Of a DNA stretch of 50,264 bases, positions 23,801 through 36,739 are shown in pieces. Source of the DNA: Paramecium octaurelia (Eukaryota; Ciliophora; Oligohymenophorea; Peniculida; Parameciidae); the NCBI GenBank assembly GCA_905182995.1, contig CAJJDP010000058.1, forward strand, positions 40,793-91,056, given 5' to 3'. Every line of letters begins with the position of its first letter. The first letter of the stretch is position 1. The translations under genes were made by a program, and so were the position numbers. The notes under the pieces were generated by a model. The model made no database searches. It worked only from the letters and a program-made list of their open reading frames with translations, and had not been told where the DNA came from.

Positions 23801-26616
23801 TTTGATTACGTTTAATAAAAGTATCAAAATTTTAGTAACAATGTCATGTTGAACAAAGTTTAATAACTAAAACTAAGCAATATTTATAAAGGTGGATGAC
23901 TATTTCAAATAGAATAAAATATTAAATAGCTTTAGCCAGCTTATTGTGTTTACAAATTTGCATCTATAATGATTGTTGTAGCTAGCGGATATAGAATTTA
24001 ACATACTTACTGTAATATCCTTAAAAAAGTAATTTGCAAGTTTGGCTTTTCATTATTATTTGATTTCTGATTATATTTAAAATGAAGGGTGAGCTAATAA
24101 TTATTTACGTTCTTTAAAATAGATTACCAAATAGGAATGTCTGAGAAAAATGAATTTGAAAATTCTTATATTATTCATTTCAAAAACCAAATTTGCATTT
24201 AGAAAAATCATTTATTACACAAGATTTTCTTTGTTGCTCTAAATATCTTTCAATCTGTTTGAACATTCTTTTTTGGAATAGACACATCGTTTAGTCCGTA
24301 GTCTATTCTATTTTCGTATATGTTTGAAGAGTGATGACAAAAATTCTAAAATTCTATTTTACCATAAGATTGTTTCAGAGAGATATTACTATTATTTATG
24401 ATGAAAAAATTTTAATTTAGTTTAAAATGCAGTAAACAAAATTCCTTATAAAGATATATTTTATTAGTGCTAATTTCATTTTAGGTTCTGTAGTTTAATT
24501 GATAAAGAGTAGAAACACACAGAGCGAGTTACTTTAATTCTTTAATCCCATATCAAATTTTCTCAATACTAAATTGTCTATTGCTATTCATTAGAATATA
24601 TATTACCATTAGAAAAAACAACTTTTAAAGATGAAGGAAAGAATAACAGATAGGCTAAGTTATAGAAGGATTCTCAATCCATTCTTTTAAATGGGCCTGA
24701 TCTGAATTCTCAACAAAGATATGCAAATGGTCCGAAGTTTAGACAAATTTCAACTAGTTTTATAAAGTCATTATTTGTTAAGACAGAATATGTTTTGTTT
24801 TATTCTTAGTAATTATAAGATTATTATTAATTGTATAAACTGATAATAAAGTAACAACTAAAAATCCAGAATATATTTGTTTAGAATTTAAAACAAAACC
24901 CTTAATTTAAATTTTAATCCAATATCACTTTCCATTTAATTGAACTTTAATTACAATCAGCAGGATAAGTGTCATATAATCTTACAATTTTACACTTAGA
25001 AAAAGGATTCATATTAATTCTATGAAAATAGTAAATAATTTAAGCAATTGAATTAATTTTCTCAACTTAGTAATTACTTTATTAAATTATCTCTTATATT
25101 TTATTATTGATAGCTAGAGGGCATATTCTCTCTGATACACTAAACCTGGTTGTTATTTTATTGTGTTGAAATTCAATAATGGACATCAATAAATTTTGGA
25201 TTGACTCACATAATTATTTGAATTTGATTTAGTATTATTGAAGGCAGTTGATCTTATTAATTACTTTAGAGGATGACGAAGTTAATTTTTTATACTCATA
25301 AAGATCCATATTAAATTATTTGCAACTCATAAAAATGTGTAATAGCGCAGTTATAAGAATATAGATTAATTTTCCTTTTGCCTCTTACTTTAAGAATTAA
25401 TGTACCAATCTAAGATGAAAATTTATTTAGTTATGATAATTCAACAAGAACAACAATTTTATTTGAACAATAGGGTCTATTTCTATATTGATGGGGCTTA
25501 TTAGCCAAAAATAACTTGTGATTTCTAGAAAAAGCCTTTAAGGAAATAATCATCTCCACCACAAATCCTAAATATCTACAATTAGACCATTAAGGACACT
25601 GGAGATTTTAATAATAATGCTGATGGAAACCCAATTATTAAACTATTATAATTTTCTTCTCGTACAGCAACAAAACTAACTTGTATTAGCGCTGTTGCAG
25701 CTCATGATAATGTTGATAACGTTTAAATTAGGCATAATATGATTCTTTGAAACTTAATAGTTAATATGAATTCTTTGGTATTTTAAGGGGTAAGGAAATC
25801 CTTTCTTAATTATGAAAATACAAATCTAGGTAGTTCAGAACGGTCTTACAAAATTACACAAGCAGAAACAATATCTACCTTGTGCTTTCATAACTTTAGC
25901 AAATCCAAAATCACTTTGAGATGGGTCAAAAAACTTTTCCAATATAAAAACCTTTATGATTTCTTCCTCTAAATTTTTTCTAAATTAGAGAGTCAATAAT
26001 TATATGAATAGAATATATATGATCTATTTATTTGAGAATATTAATGATATTGGCAATTATCTACTAATATGCTAAGGGTTATCAAATCTTTGAATTTAAA
26101 TCTGAATTGTCTCAATACTCCATTTTCTCACTCAATTTACTCTAAATAAAATATCAATAGAGATAACTTTGCAAATTTTCCTTTTCCAAGTTTCCTAAAT
26201 TATTTTCTCATTAAATTAACAATTAATTATTTAAATGCTATAGATAGGTTAAAATGATTATAAAGGTCTCTAACCAGAATAATGTCTTTGTATATTTAAT
26301 GATATATTCGATATGACAATTCAAAATTGACTCATTGATTCCTTCTTTTAATAATTTGTCCTGCTAATTCCCAAAAAAAATTGTTTTATTCAAATAGTTT
26401 ATAAATATGAAGAGGCTAAAACTACCATACATTAGTGCCTATTTTAATTTGTGACTACTGAGGTTATTTTTGCTTTAAAGTCTTTTTTCTAGAACAGCAA
26501 GTGAATACTGCAACTATCAATATTGTCTAAAAGTAGTCATATGAAAAGCGATTATGCTATTTATAGATTGCAAAAATCAAATAAAATTCCAAAAAAATAT
26601 CGATTACCTTGATATA
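20881..26616. other. Long region of decayed or unassigned sequence
   Basis: Nearly 6 kb with no intact gene. Short protein-like frames on the plus strand suggest one or more heavily decayed genes: about 21290-21540 (KDINTKDVLKLIPTSQQFAR), about 22300-22620 (frames including EAEHVHNDLFYFL and KYNSANAITIFSTKAVKLS), 23007-23552 (next entry) and about 25380-25750 (LRINVPIQDENLFSYDNSTR then TGA). Frames change every 100-200 bp. I do not recognise a family, and a single ancestral large gene is only a guess. No tRNA or other RNA gene was found. Confidence 0.35.
23007..23552 (+). pseudogene. Fragment of a decayed gene, family unknown
   Basis: The frame between TGA codons at 23004-23006 and 23550-23552 is interrupted by only one TGA (23295-23297). 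It reads protein-like sequence such as TKMIDIYVVIKFINSICLLV (hydrophobic, possibly membrane-spanning), YFPLGSASAVYYQKIGMERA and CVMVECCQEKHDCLF. The mix of hydrophobic and Cys-containing segments would suit a membrane or extracellular protein. With one stop codon in the code, frames of this size can arise by chance, so confidence is low. Confidence 0.3.
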
Positions 26617-28339
26617 TCAAGAAAATAAAAGGCCATATAATAAAATGAAAATAAGATTTTATTCTATGTAAAATTAATAGTCATTTCTCATTTACTTTTT
26701 AAACATCTAATTTTAAAAGTTAAGGATACTAATTTAGGTTTTTGTTTATTGATCATTGGGTTCTAACTTCAAAGATTTTTCATAATCAATAAGTGGTTCA
26801 TTATATTTGTATTAGTCTTGTACCAGTATATATGTGTTTAAATCCGCATTCTCATATTGTTTTAATACTCTTAAACATTCGCCTATTAATTTAATTATCA
26901 ATCAGACTACCTTTAATGCTTAAGGAACAAACGTGCTTAGGATCTATGGATAAACCTTTATCTAACCAAATGATTGCATTTTCAAATTGATCTAATTATT
27001 TTAAACATACTCCTAACCGTTTAATTATCAACCAATCTACCTTTAATGAATAAAGAATAAAAATGCTAAGGATTAATGACTAATGCTTTATCCAACCAAG
27101 TGATGGCATCCTCGTATTGATTTAATTATTTTAATGATTCTCCTATTAATTTAAAAGTAAATCAAACTACCTTTAATGAATAAAGAATCAAAATGCGAAG
27201 GATTGATAGTTAATGCTTTATTTAACCAGAAGATTGCATTCTCAAATTGATTTAATTATTTTAAACATACCCCTATTAATTTATTATCAACCAATCTACC
27301 TTTAATAAATAAAGAATCAAAATGAAAAGGATTAATAACTAATGCTTTATCCAACCAAGTGATGGCATTCTCAAATTGATCTAATTATTTTAAACATTCG
27401 CCTATGAATTTAATTATCAATTAATATACCTTTAATGAATAAAGAATTAAAATGCTAAGGATTAATAGCTAATCCCTTATCTAACCAAGTAATTGCATTC
27501 TCAAATTGATTCAATAATTTTAAACAGTCGCCTATTAATTTAATTGTCAATAAATTTACCTTTGATGAATAAAGAATCAAAATGCTTAGGGTTTATAGTT
27601 AATGCTTTATCCAGCCAAGTAATTGCGTTCTCAAATTGATTTAATTATCTTAAGCATTCGCCTATTAATAATCTATTACTTTTACCTTTCAACTATAAAG
27701 AAAAATGATTATTAGGATCAGATTATATTGATTTATCAAATAACTCTATGGCTTAGTTATACTTATCATCCATATATAATTGATAACCTATGATATCATT
27801 ATGGTATAATTACCTCTTTCATCAAACTCTTTTGATAGTTTTATATTGTTATCTTAAATTTAATAATTAAATGATGATAACTATAATTACCCATATAAAT
27901 TATTAAATGTATTATTTAATTTCTTTATCTATTCTGAAACGATGGTGGTAATTAATTATTTGTATTCGGTAAATTAGATGATTGAATTCAAGAAATCATT
28001 TATTTATTACTAATTTAGATTTAGTAATTTTTCCTTTAAAACTGAATATTTATTTCTAATTCCAAATTTCAATAAAGAAAATGATTGATTCAAGCTTTCT
28101 ACAAGTTAATTAAGTTCATCAATCAAATCATCACATTCTTTATTTTTGTTTTCAATATATTCTTCAAGATTATTTAATTTTCCTACGTCATTCAAATGAG
28201 CACGATGGAAACCATTCTTAATGCATTCAAAACAACTTAATCTGAATTCTTTACAAAACTAATTATAACAAAATATGTCTATCTCATCATTATGATCATC
28301 TTTTTAACATCTTAACTTTAGATTAAATTTCTATATCAT
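26617..28339 (-). CDS. Zinc-finger and TPR repeat protein, about eight TPR exons
   Basis: ATG 28339 opens a Cys/His-rich N-terminus (LRCQKDDHNDEIDIFCYNQF, then CFECIKNGFHRAHLND) like a B-box finger. A helical region with LVESLNQSFSLLKFG follows. After an intron near 27817-27792 a TPR array begins. Each unit is a 34-codon exon of pattern GECLKQLDQFENAITWLDKA followed by L.INP.HF.SL.IKG, closed by an intron of 24-28 nt after the first base of a Gly codon. Every unit I read keeps frame when introns of this kind are removed. The final exon runs through a NDQQTKTQISIL segment to TGA at 26617-26619. TPR arrays form protein-binding superhelices; the partner is unknown. Units here share WLDKAL in place of CYDKAI of the other two TPR genes, so this is a separate subfamily. 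Confidence 0.82.
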
Positions 28340-28966
28340 TTTTAATATTTATATCTCTAATTTGTATTATTCGAACCTTTTTAATTATCTAAATTCTATT
28401 AATCATTAACACCTTTTAATTATATTAATTCTATCAATATCCAATATATTAAATTAAATTATTCTTTTTGTTATGAGCGTTGAAATAAATCTTCCCTTCT
28501 TTTATTGTCAATTTATTTTGAAAATATTATATGATACTCTTATTAAATAATATTCAATTTTTATATAATAATCCTCTATGATTTCAAAATGTTGAATTAA
28601 TCAAGTCTAAACGTTCCTTAAACATTGTATTCAATATTTTTATACACTGATATATAATTATCTTGTTCATATGAGATTATGAATCCTTTTATTCAGTTAA
28701 TTTTAAATTAAAAAGTAAATATCAGTTAGGCAAATTTAAAAATTTCTTTTCTCTCTCAGTAATAAACAAAAATTGAAATTAAAACTCGTGATAATCAACC
28801 ACTTTTCAAAAATTACTTTTTTTAATTATACAAAAATATATAGCTTATAGTTTATATTCTTATGATAATTTTCTAGTCACGTGAGCCTCATCTAATATCC
28901 TATTATTCAAGTTTAAGTAAAAATTTGGATTTATTGATTCAATCTAGTACAGTAATCTAGTAAAGT
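28340..28966. other. Upstream region of the TPR gene
   Basis: Very AT-rich with no coding pattern. It probably contains the promoter of the minus-strand TPR gene. Confidence 0.4.
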
Positions 28967-29107
28967 ACACTTTAATAAAAGAATAATAATTTATGATAAA
29001 AAAAAAATGAGTCTAAATGACAGGTTTATGAAATCTTCTTCATTTCTAATAAGGTGTTTTATTTTAACTTTGAATTCTATTTAGACTACAACGATTGAAT
29101 CATATTA

Positions 29108-29428
29108 TCAAGTCCAAATAAACAGTTTGTAATGGGGTTTCACTAGTTCTTTATGAAAATAATTTATAAATCCTATTCTCTGTATTCTCTAGAAATTATC
29201 TCCACTTCCAATAAACGTTACATATAAATGGGACGAAACAATCTTCCAAAAAACTTAACAAAAATAGTTCATAAATGATTGAAATCTTCTATAATTCTGT
29301 GGTTATGTTATAGTATTTCCGTTTCGAGATGCTACAACCCAGTGCCAAGAATAATAATAATCTGAAGTGCAAATAACAAATATTAATATAATTATAAAAT
29401 AAAGATATAGCTTTAACATATTAAACAT
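29108..29428 (-). CDS. Possible small secreted protein (contig copy 1)
   Basis: Same 106-codon frame as 30505-30825 in the other contig copy, and not an additional gene. The retained 47-bp insertion lies 10 bp upstream of this ATG. If translation begins at the more distal ATG, the insertion shifts the frame and leads to TGA. See the entry at 30505 for the protein. Confidence 0.3.
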
Positions 29429-29437
29429 CAACTTAAG

Positions 29438-29484
29438 TACACCTACAATAAAAGTAAATTATTGAACTAAAAATAATACATCTA
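29438..29484. other. Candidate retained IES, 47 bp
   Basis: It is present in this copy and absent from the other (30835-30836 is the intact TA). It is bounded by TA on both sides, of which one TA would remain after excision. The left end reads TACACCTA and the right end, read inward, TATAGATG; each differs at one position from the Paramecium IES end consensus TAYAGYNR. Length 47 bp falls at a known peak of Paramecium IES sizes. Confidence 0.82.
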
Positions 29485-30362
29485 TATGATGTAGATATAA
29501 GAGTTTCGCATAAATATTAGTAAATTTAATTTGATTTTTGCTTTCATTCACTATAGTAATCTATATAACTCTAATTTCAAAATTTATGGACATCCTGAGG
29601 AAATTAAAGCATTTACAAAACTGGTAGAATTTATGTATTGTGTTATAACCATTTGATTGTTAAGAAAGAGTATATATCAACTTTTGAATTCTATTTTTAA
29701 ATCCTTAGCCAAAATCGAAGCACATTAGACTATCTAAATTATTATTATACATTTAAAGAACCAAACTAATGTTAAGAATAAGTTTCTAGACTAATCAAAA
29801 ATGCTCTTGTTATTCATCTATGTTTATATCAAAAATTTATATTTGCTATGGTGTTTTAATTCACTAAGTTCAAAAGGCAGTCTTATCTAAATTTTATTAA
29901 TTTGATATTTTAAAAAATGGACCATCTATTTAATATTGATAATTTAAGGATTATCAAAAATTGCATGATAGTTAGAGCTACAATATGACCTTCTAAAACT
30001 TTCTAAAGTAATTTAAATATAAACATAAGTTAAGTAGTAACAGTCCTTTGAATAAAAAGATACATTATGCTTTAACATTCCATGTTAAACTAATGTAGAA
30101 ATTAAAAAGGGGATAGAAAGTATACATTCGTTGATATTCCAATAATGAAAATTTATTTTTGTAAATTATCATCCTGTCTTAAGTTCAAATACATAAAGCT
30201 TTTATTTAATAAATTTTGCAATACATTAAATAATTGAGTTATCTTTACCTTAATTAAAAAGAGGAATGAGAATTTCTTTATAACAGAGTTCTAAAGACCT
30301 GGCCAGTTAGTTTATATATACAGCTATGGTTTTGGGCAAGTTCACCCCTGGTGCTTTTTACC

Positions 30363-30363
30363 N
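30363..30363. other. Assembly gap (single N)
   Basis: It separates the two near-identical blocks 28967-30362 and 30364-31712. Confidence 0.95.
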
Positions 30364-31712
30364 ACACTTTAATAAAAGAATAATAATTTATGATAAAAAA
30401 AAAATGAGTCTAAATGACAGGTTTATGAAATCTTCTTCATTTCTAATAAGGTGTTTTATTTTAACTTTGAATTCTATTTAGACTACAACGATTGAATCAT
30501 ATTATCAAGTCCAAATAAACAGTTTGTAATGGGGTTTCACTAGTTCTTTATGAAAATAATTTATAAATCCTATTCTCTGTATTCTCTAGAAATTATCTCC
30601 ACTTCCAATAAACGTTACATATAAATGGGACGAAACAATCTTCCAAAAAACTTAACAAAAATAGTTCATAAATGATTGAAATCTTCTATAATTCTGTGGT
30701 TATGTTATAGTATTTCCGTTTCGAGATGCTACAACCCAGTGCCAAGAATAATAATAATCTGAAGTGCAAATAACAAATATTAATATAATTATAAAATAAA
30801 GATATAGCTTTAACATATTAAACATCAACTTAAGTATGATGTAGATATAAGAGTTTCGCATAAATATTAGTAAATTTAATTTGATTTTTGCTTTCATTCA
30901 CTATAGTAATCTATATAACTCTAATTTCAAAATTTATGGACATCCTGAGGAAATTAAAGCATTTACAAAACTGGTAGAATTTATGTATTGTGTTATAACC
31001 ATTTGATTGTTAAGAAAGAGTATATATCAACTTTTGAATTCTATTTTTAAATCCTTAGCCAAAATCGAAGCACATTAGACTATCTAAATTATTATTATAC
31101 ATTTAAAGAACCAAACTAATGTTAAGAATAAGTTTCTAGACTAATCAAAAATGCTCTTGTTATTCATCTATGTTTATATCAAAAATTTATATTTGCTATG
31201 GTGTTTTAATTCACTAAGTTCAAAAGGCAGTCTTATCTAAATTTTATTAATTTGATATTTTAAAAAATGGACCATCTATTTAATATTGATAATTTAAGGA
31301 TTATCAAAAATTGCATGATAGTTAGAGCTACAATATGACCTTCTAAAACTTTCTAAAGTAATTTAAATATAAACATAAGTTAAGTAGTAACAGTCCTTTG
31401 AATAAAAAGATACATTATGCTTTAACATTCCATGTTAAACTAATGTAGAAATTAAAAAGGGGATAGAAAGTATACATTCGTTGATATTCCAATAATGAAA
31501 ATTTATTTTTGTAAATTATCATCCTGTCTTAAGTTCAAATACATAAAGCTTTTATTTAATAAATTTTGCAATACATTAAATAATTGAGTTATCTTTACCT
31601 TAATTAAAAAGAGGAATGAGAATTTCTTTATAACAGAGTTCTAAAGACCTGGCCAGTTAGTTTATATATACAGCTATGGTTTTGGGCAAGTTCACCCCTG
31701 GTGCTTTTTACC
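30364..31712. repeat. Direct repeat, copy 2 (1349 bp, lacks the insertion)
   Basis: Matches 28967-30362 except for the missing 47 bp. Downstream of 31712 the sequence is new, which fits it being the start of the right-hand contig. Confidence 0.93.
30505..30825 (-). CDS. Possible small secreted or membrane protein, 106 aa
   Basis: ATG 30825 gives a classic signal peptide (MFNMLKLYLYFIIILIFVIC) then DYYYSWHWVVASRNGNTI and a further 65 residues to TGA at 30505-30507. An alternative ATG at 30897 adds 24 residues that would precede the hydrophobic stretch; the start at 30825 makes a better signal peptide. I see no domain and no introns. The length is modest for a code with one stop, so this could be a chance frame or part of a decayed gene. 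The hydrophobic start followed by a Trp/Tyr-rich segment is the main support. Confidence 0.38.
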
Positions 31713-32808
31713 ATAGTAATTCTCAGTAAATATATGATGCATAAATTTCTGGGATGGAAAAACAATTTAATACAGGTAAGCATATCAGAAAATTGATTGT
31801 CCAATTGAAGGAGCCATATAAGACTAGTCTAACTCCTAACTCTTGTATTAGGAAAAATTGGAAGAAGACAACTAGACAAAGTAAATTGATATACTCATCA
31901 GACTTTAAGTAATTAACGCCTTTTCACTATTGTAGAGGAATAACATTTGAAAAGGCAACCTGTGTTCTAAAAAGCCTAACAGAAAACTATTAAATAGGTA
32001 GTTGAGCTCAAGTAATCGCTTGAGGTTGGTAGAACGTATTCATTACTTTAAGAACTGGCTAATAATTGTTATGAGTTTAGTAATTATTAAAATGCTTAAA
32101 CTTGAATAGTTACTTTAATCGAAAGAAAATATTATAATTGTATACTACTTTTATTAAACTTGAATTCTATATCGTTAACAATACTTTATAATCTATTTTA
32201 TATTTATTATATTGTAAATAATAAAATTCTATAGTAACATAATAAAGCTCCAATTTTTCCCATCTTAATCCAAAGTCGGAAAATATTAAACTCTCTCATA
32301 AATACATAAATTTTAATACTTAATATTCTTTCAAATGTTTAATAGAATTATATCTTTTTTTTAAATAATCAAAAGTTTAGAAAAATCTACATATCTATAA
32401 TGTCTATGTGATTATACACTCTTAATGGTGCAGCTACTTAAAATCCACATGAAGATTTGGAACACATCTTAAATGATTTAACTTTGAGTAGACCCATCTT
32501 TCATACAAATCAATTTTTTAATGTCTTAATATCCCTTACAAAGTAAAGGTAAGTGAAATAGAAAAGGTCATGATAATAACAAAACTATTTTAATAATATT
32601 TGTACGACCTTTAGATAATATATGAGCCATTGAGATCTTGTAATCAGATGATAATATAATAAGTTTACTATGTTTATTAAACTTCCAGTGAAAACTCATA
32701 AAGTCTTTGCATGAAATTGAAATTGGGAACACTGATACGTAGATAATTATTTTTGGATATATTTTTTAATCATTCCCATTCTGAATATATTTTAATTTTT
32801 TATATAAT
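31713..32808. other. Intergenic region upstream of the large membrane protein gene
   Basis: About 1.1 kb. The part 31770-32060 is somewhat less AT-rich than the rest but gives no coherent frame on either strand. The remainder is AT-rich. No promoter element can be named. Confidence 0.35.
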
Positions 32809-35800
32809 ATGAAGGCTGTATTTATATTATTAGGGTGTCTAATTAGTTATTTAAATTCAAAGTGCGCTGAATTTTAAATACAACCATATATTATGTGTGA
32901 ATAATTTTTATCAAGCTGTTATATATTAGAAGGAGATGAAGAAGATTATTAGAAACTTGACCACATCAATACTCAAGTTGTATAAAAGTCATTCTAAATT
33001 CCATATTAACAAGAACCAATCTTAATAAGAGTCATAAATTCCTTGAATCAAACTAAAATATAAGAAAAGTTGATGTGCTCCTTATTTGTTAATCTTTAAT
33101 ATTATATCACTTGTATGGTATTTGACTTAATTTTGTATGAGGAATAAACTAATTATAGTGAATTAATTAGAATGGAAACGAAAATATTAGCTAATGAACT
33201 CTGTGATGAACTATTTACAAACGATGATGGAAGTTTGAGTTTATTTTGTCTCAGTTAAACTACCCTGAAATAATATTCATTGCATTTCCAAAGCAATATA
33301 TTTTTAATTTTTGAGCATAATGTGTCAGATCAAATATAGGATTAATGCAAAAAAAAATTGATAAAATTTTTGAATTCAAGTTAATATATAAGTGTGTTTT
33401 ATCAATGTTAGAGATGGAAAATTATGTTTATTAAAAACAATCAAGCTAAAACTATACTCGATGCTTAAATGAAAAATTAGGATGTTTAGCTATTAAGCCT
33501 CTCTTACATTGATGATATATCTTTTTGCGAACATAATGATCTTGCTTCCGCTCTTTATTTGATAGAAAATAATTTTTATCTGTATGTGAATTTGAATTCA
33601 TAAGAAGCAAAAATCTTAAATTATATATTAATATACCAAGCAAATAGAATTCAAAAACTGATAATGTAATAAAGATGTGAAATTATAATTTAAGTGATCA
33701 ATGGATTAAATAAAAGCGATTCCTCATTAATTTAAAATGAAATTACATAACATGTTATACTGAATTAACAATATCCATTTGATAATATTAACTTTCATTC
33801 AAATCTTATTTTCCTATAAAACAAATCTGAATTAATTGTATTAATAAATGTAAACATTAATCAAACTTATCAAATTTGCAACAGTTCATTGTATTTTTTT
33901 GATTTTGATAATTTGTTCTGCTAATATGATTGGGCCAATAAGGTGTTATAATTTTATAAATATTAACCATTAAGTGATTTAATAAAACCTAAATAGAAGT
34001 ATATATATGTTGTTTAGAAAAAGAATTTGTTTAAAACAAATGCTGTTATTAACTGTTATAGAATTATATACAAAAATAACACTTAAAAATAAATATAGGA
34101 GATGACCGAGTTGATGATTTTGGAAAATAATTGTTAAATCAAGTAATAAATAGTCTGGAAGTTCAATTATCCTAATTATTTTACAAATAGTACTTACAGT
34201 TTATAAAGTAGTGAAGGCAGTCTTAAGGTAAGTATCGCGAAATATTAAGTCTTTCAACACAATTGTTTAACAAGACTTTATAAATAGTATTTATATAATA
34301 AGATTTAGCTAAAAGAAATAATAGATTAGTACATATGTTTTCAATATGAATCATTTTTTTACATTTATAATTGCAAATAAAATTAATTTTAAGTTTCAAT
34401 AAACTTAGATTAATATTATGTACTTGAATCTAAAATGGCCTTTTATTTTGTGAATCGAAATAATACTAATGTTTTGAGAGGTGTTTAATTTTTTTCAAAA
34501 TCTCTTCAAAACTTTAATGTCAAATTAAATGGAGTGTTTACTAGCTTTTAACAAATTCATTAAAATCTATTTTTTTATACTAACAGTTCAAATTTGCCTC
34601 TTCTTATAATAATGAATTAATAGTAAGCCTCATTGAATAATTATCTATCAAAAAATCTCTATTAACCTGAACCTATTTTATATTATGTTGAAATTGGAAA
34701 CTTAAAGTTTATTCAATATGCAAAGACTTTAGCGATTTAAAATAAAGAAAATTTAAGATGTTTTCAATTTGCAGATTCAATAATTATTTATATTCAACCT
34801 TAAAATTTAATTAGCTCTTATCTGATAGTTGCAATACAAAATTCAACTAGATCCTTAATTTTACATTATTTTCATGATTAAGAATTACATTAAATTTAAA
34901 ATTATACTCTTTAGAACTATTCATTTTACTATCCTTTTAAGTACACAACATTAACAGGTAATTTAGCTATTTTAATCGAATAAAATAGTTCGCTAAATAT
35001 AGCCATTTTTTAATATAATAATTACTAGTTAATATTAAAGGAAATTATTGAAACTGATGATTTTTTTTTTAAATTTCATGAACAAAAGTTATTTTATTCA
35101 TTCGAAAAGGTATGGAGGTATTCATTCTTTAATCAATTTCTTGTCGATATAAGTATGGAAAAAATTCATTAAAATGTCTTGACATCATACTTTTCAATGA
35201 GCAATAAAAAGGAGGGTGCTATTGACTTAAAGATTTAAGTCGAAAATCATTGCTTTCAGTTACATTCTCTCATGAAATCACCTATAATTAACATCCAAAA
35301 TAATAAAGGTGTAAAATTGAATGTTTCTGAGATGTTTTATGGTCCAATCAGCAATTTGACACTTTTAGATAATTCAAAAATTATTTTGAAAGGACCTATT
35401 CAAATTAAATAAGATATATAAGAATGTAATTTTTAAACCTCAACATTCTGTATTAGAGGATATCACTTTAAAGAATAAATGTTTACAGTGTTTGTTGAGG
35501 AAAATTACATTTTGGAAGTAATAACAATAAATTCAATTAATAATTATTATATAACTTGGATAAAATAGGAATATTTTCTTTGTGTTTCATTGTAATTTGA
35601 TTTTCTAAATATTGAGTTAATTGAATGTTCTGAAAAAGAAAATAAAAATTGTTAAATGATCTCAAATGTTAATCATGATGTCAAAATAAAAGATATTAAT
35701 ATTTCGAAAACAATAAGAGTTGGTAATCTAATAATACTTAAAGGTGACAAGTATACGGCTTTTATTTTTATTGAGGATCTCAATTTTTAGATATAAATGT

Positions 35801-36603
35801 TACCTGACAAGACTATAGATATACAATACATTGAAGAATCTAATAATTAATATCTCATTCTATAGAACTCTAAGATGGATTCAGATGATTTAGAAATAAC
35901 TATATACTCGATCAATTTAAATCAAAAATAATAAATATACTCTTTAGTAATTAATGAAAAAATGTAAGCGGAATTGATAAATTTTCGAAATTATGCTAAA
36001 TCTGAATTCTTAATGAAATTAGTCTAATGTAAATATTCTGGAGATTTAATTTATATTAAACTTTTCATAATGAATTACGCTTTTTCATAATTACTTTAGT
36101 TAAATTTAGATCTCCAAAAGAATTAAATTTAATTAAAATAAAAATAGTAATTTAGGAATTTTAATATTAGGTCAAATCAAGGTTGTGATCTTTAATATCT
36201 AGATGATACTCTTTTAGTGTTAAAATAAAAGGAAGATCCTGGCTCTCAATTTTATCAACATCAAGAGAATGGAACATTTTACGATTATTTTCATAAATTG
36301 ATATTTTAAATGCAAATAAAAAGACTAAATACTACTCATTACATTTTCTTTAATTCTTATTAAGTATAATTAGGATTAATTGAATATGAATTAGAATTAT
36401 AAAATTATGATGATATTGAATAAAATTTCCAATTATTTGCATAAAATTAGATATCAAATGAAAAAATATCATTGCAAATACATATAATTAAAACAAGCTA
36501 GTAGCTTAAGAATAGTATTTTAATAATTTAAATATTTTGCTTTCTTTTCATTCTCATATATCCAAGAACAACTAAATATAAATTGAGGAATCAAAATTGT
36601 TGA
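32809..36603 (+). CDS. Large single-exon membrane-anchored secretory protein, 1264 aa, no recognised family
   Basis: ATG 32809 to TGA 36601-36603 is 1265 codons with no interruption, far beyond chance in this sequence. Residues 1-20 (MKAVFILLGCLISYLNSKCA) form a signal peptide. A hydrophobic segment near the C-terminus (SILIIQIFCFLFILIYP) is followed by a short basic tail (RTTKYKLRNQNC), so a type I topology with a very large outside or lumenal domain is predicted. The ectodomain is rich in Asn, Tyr, Phe and Ile, contains scattered Cys residues, and shows no repeats or motifs I can name. A role at the cell surface or in the secretory pathway is inferred from topology alone. It is preceded by about 1 kb of non-coding DNA and followed by a decayed surface-antigen-like gene. 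Confidence 0.88.
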
Positions 36604-36739
36604 TGATGAATTCTATTAGAAATTTAATAACTAATATTAATAAAAAAATTTTAATCTAAAATAATGTCATTAAATATATAATTAATTGTTCTGTTTATAA
36701 AGTAATTTCAAAATTTTACCTAATTATCTCATTTTTAAA

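Larger units (their letters stand above)
28967..30362. repeat. Direct repeat, copy 1 (1396 bp, contains a 47-bp insertion)
   Basis: The same sequence recurs at 30364-31712, which is 47 bp shorter. The whole difference is the insertion at 29438-29484. The repeat ends at the N at 30363, so it looks like the end of one contig overlapping the start of the next. Confidence 0.93.

Noticed and set aside
24484..24550. tRNA-like start ggttctgtagtttaattga
   Set aside because: There is no matching acceptor 3' strand and no proper T-arm; the rest cannot be folded into a cloverleaf by eye.
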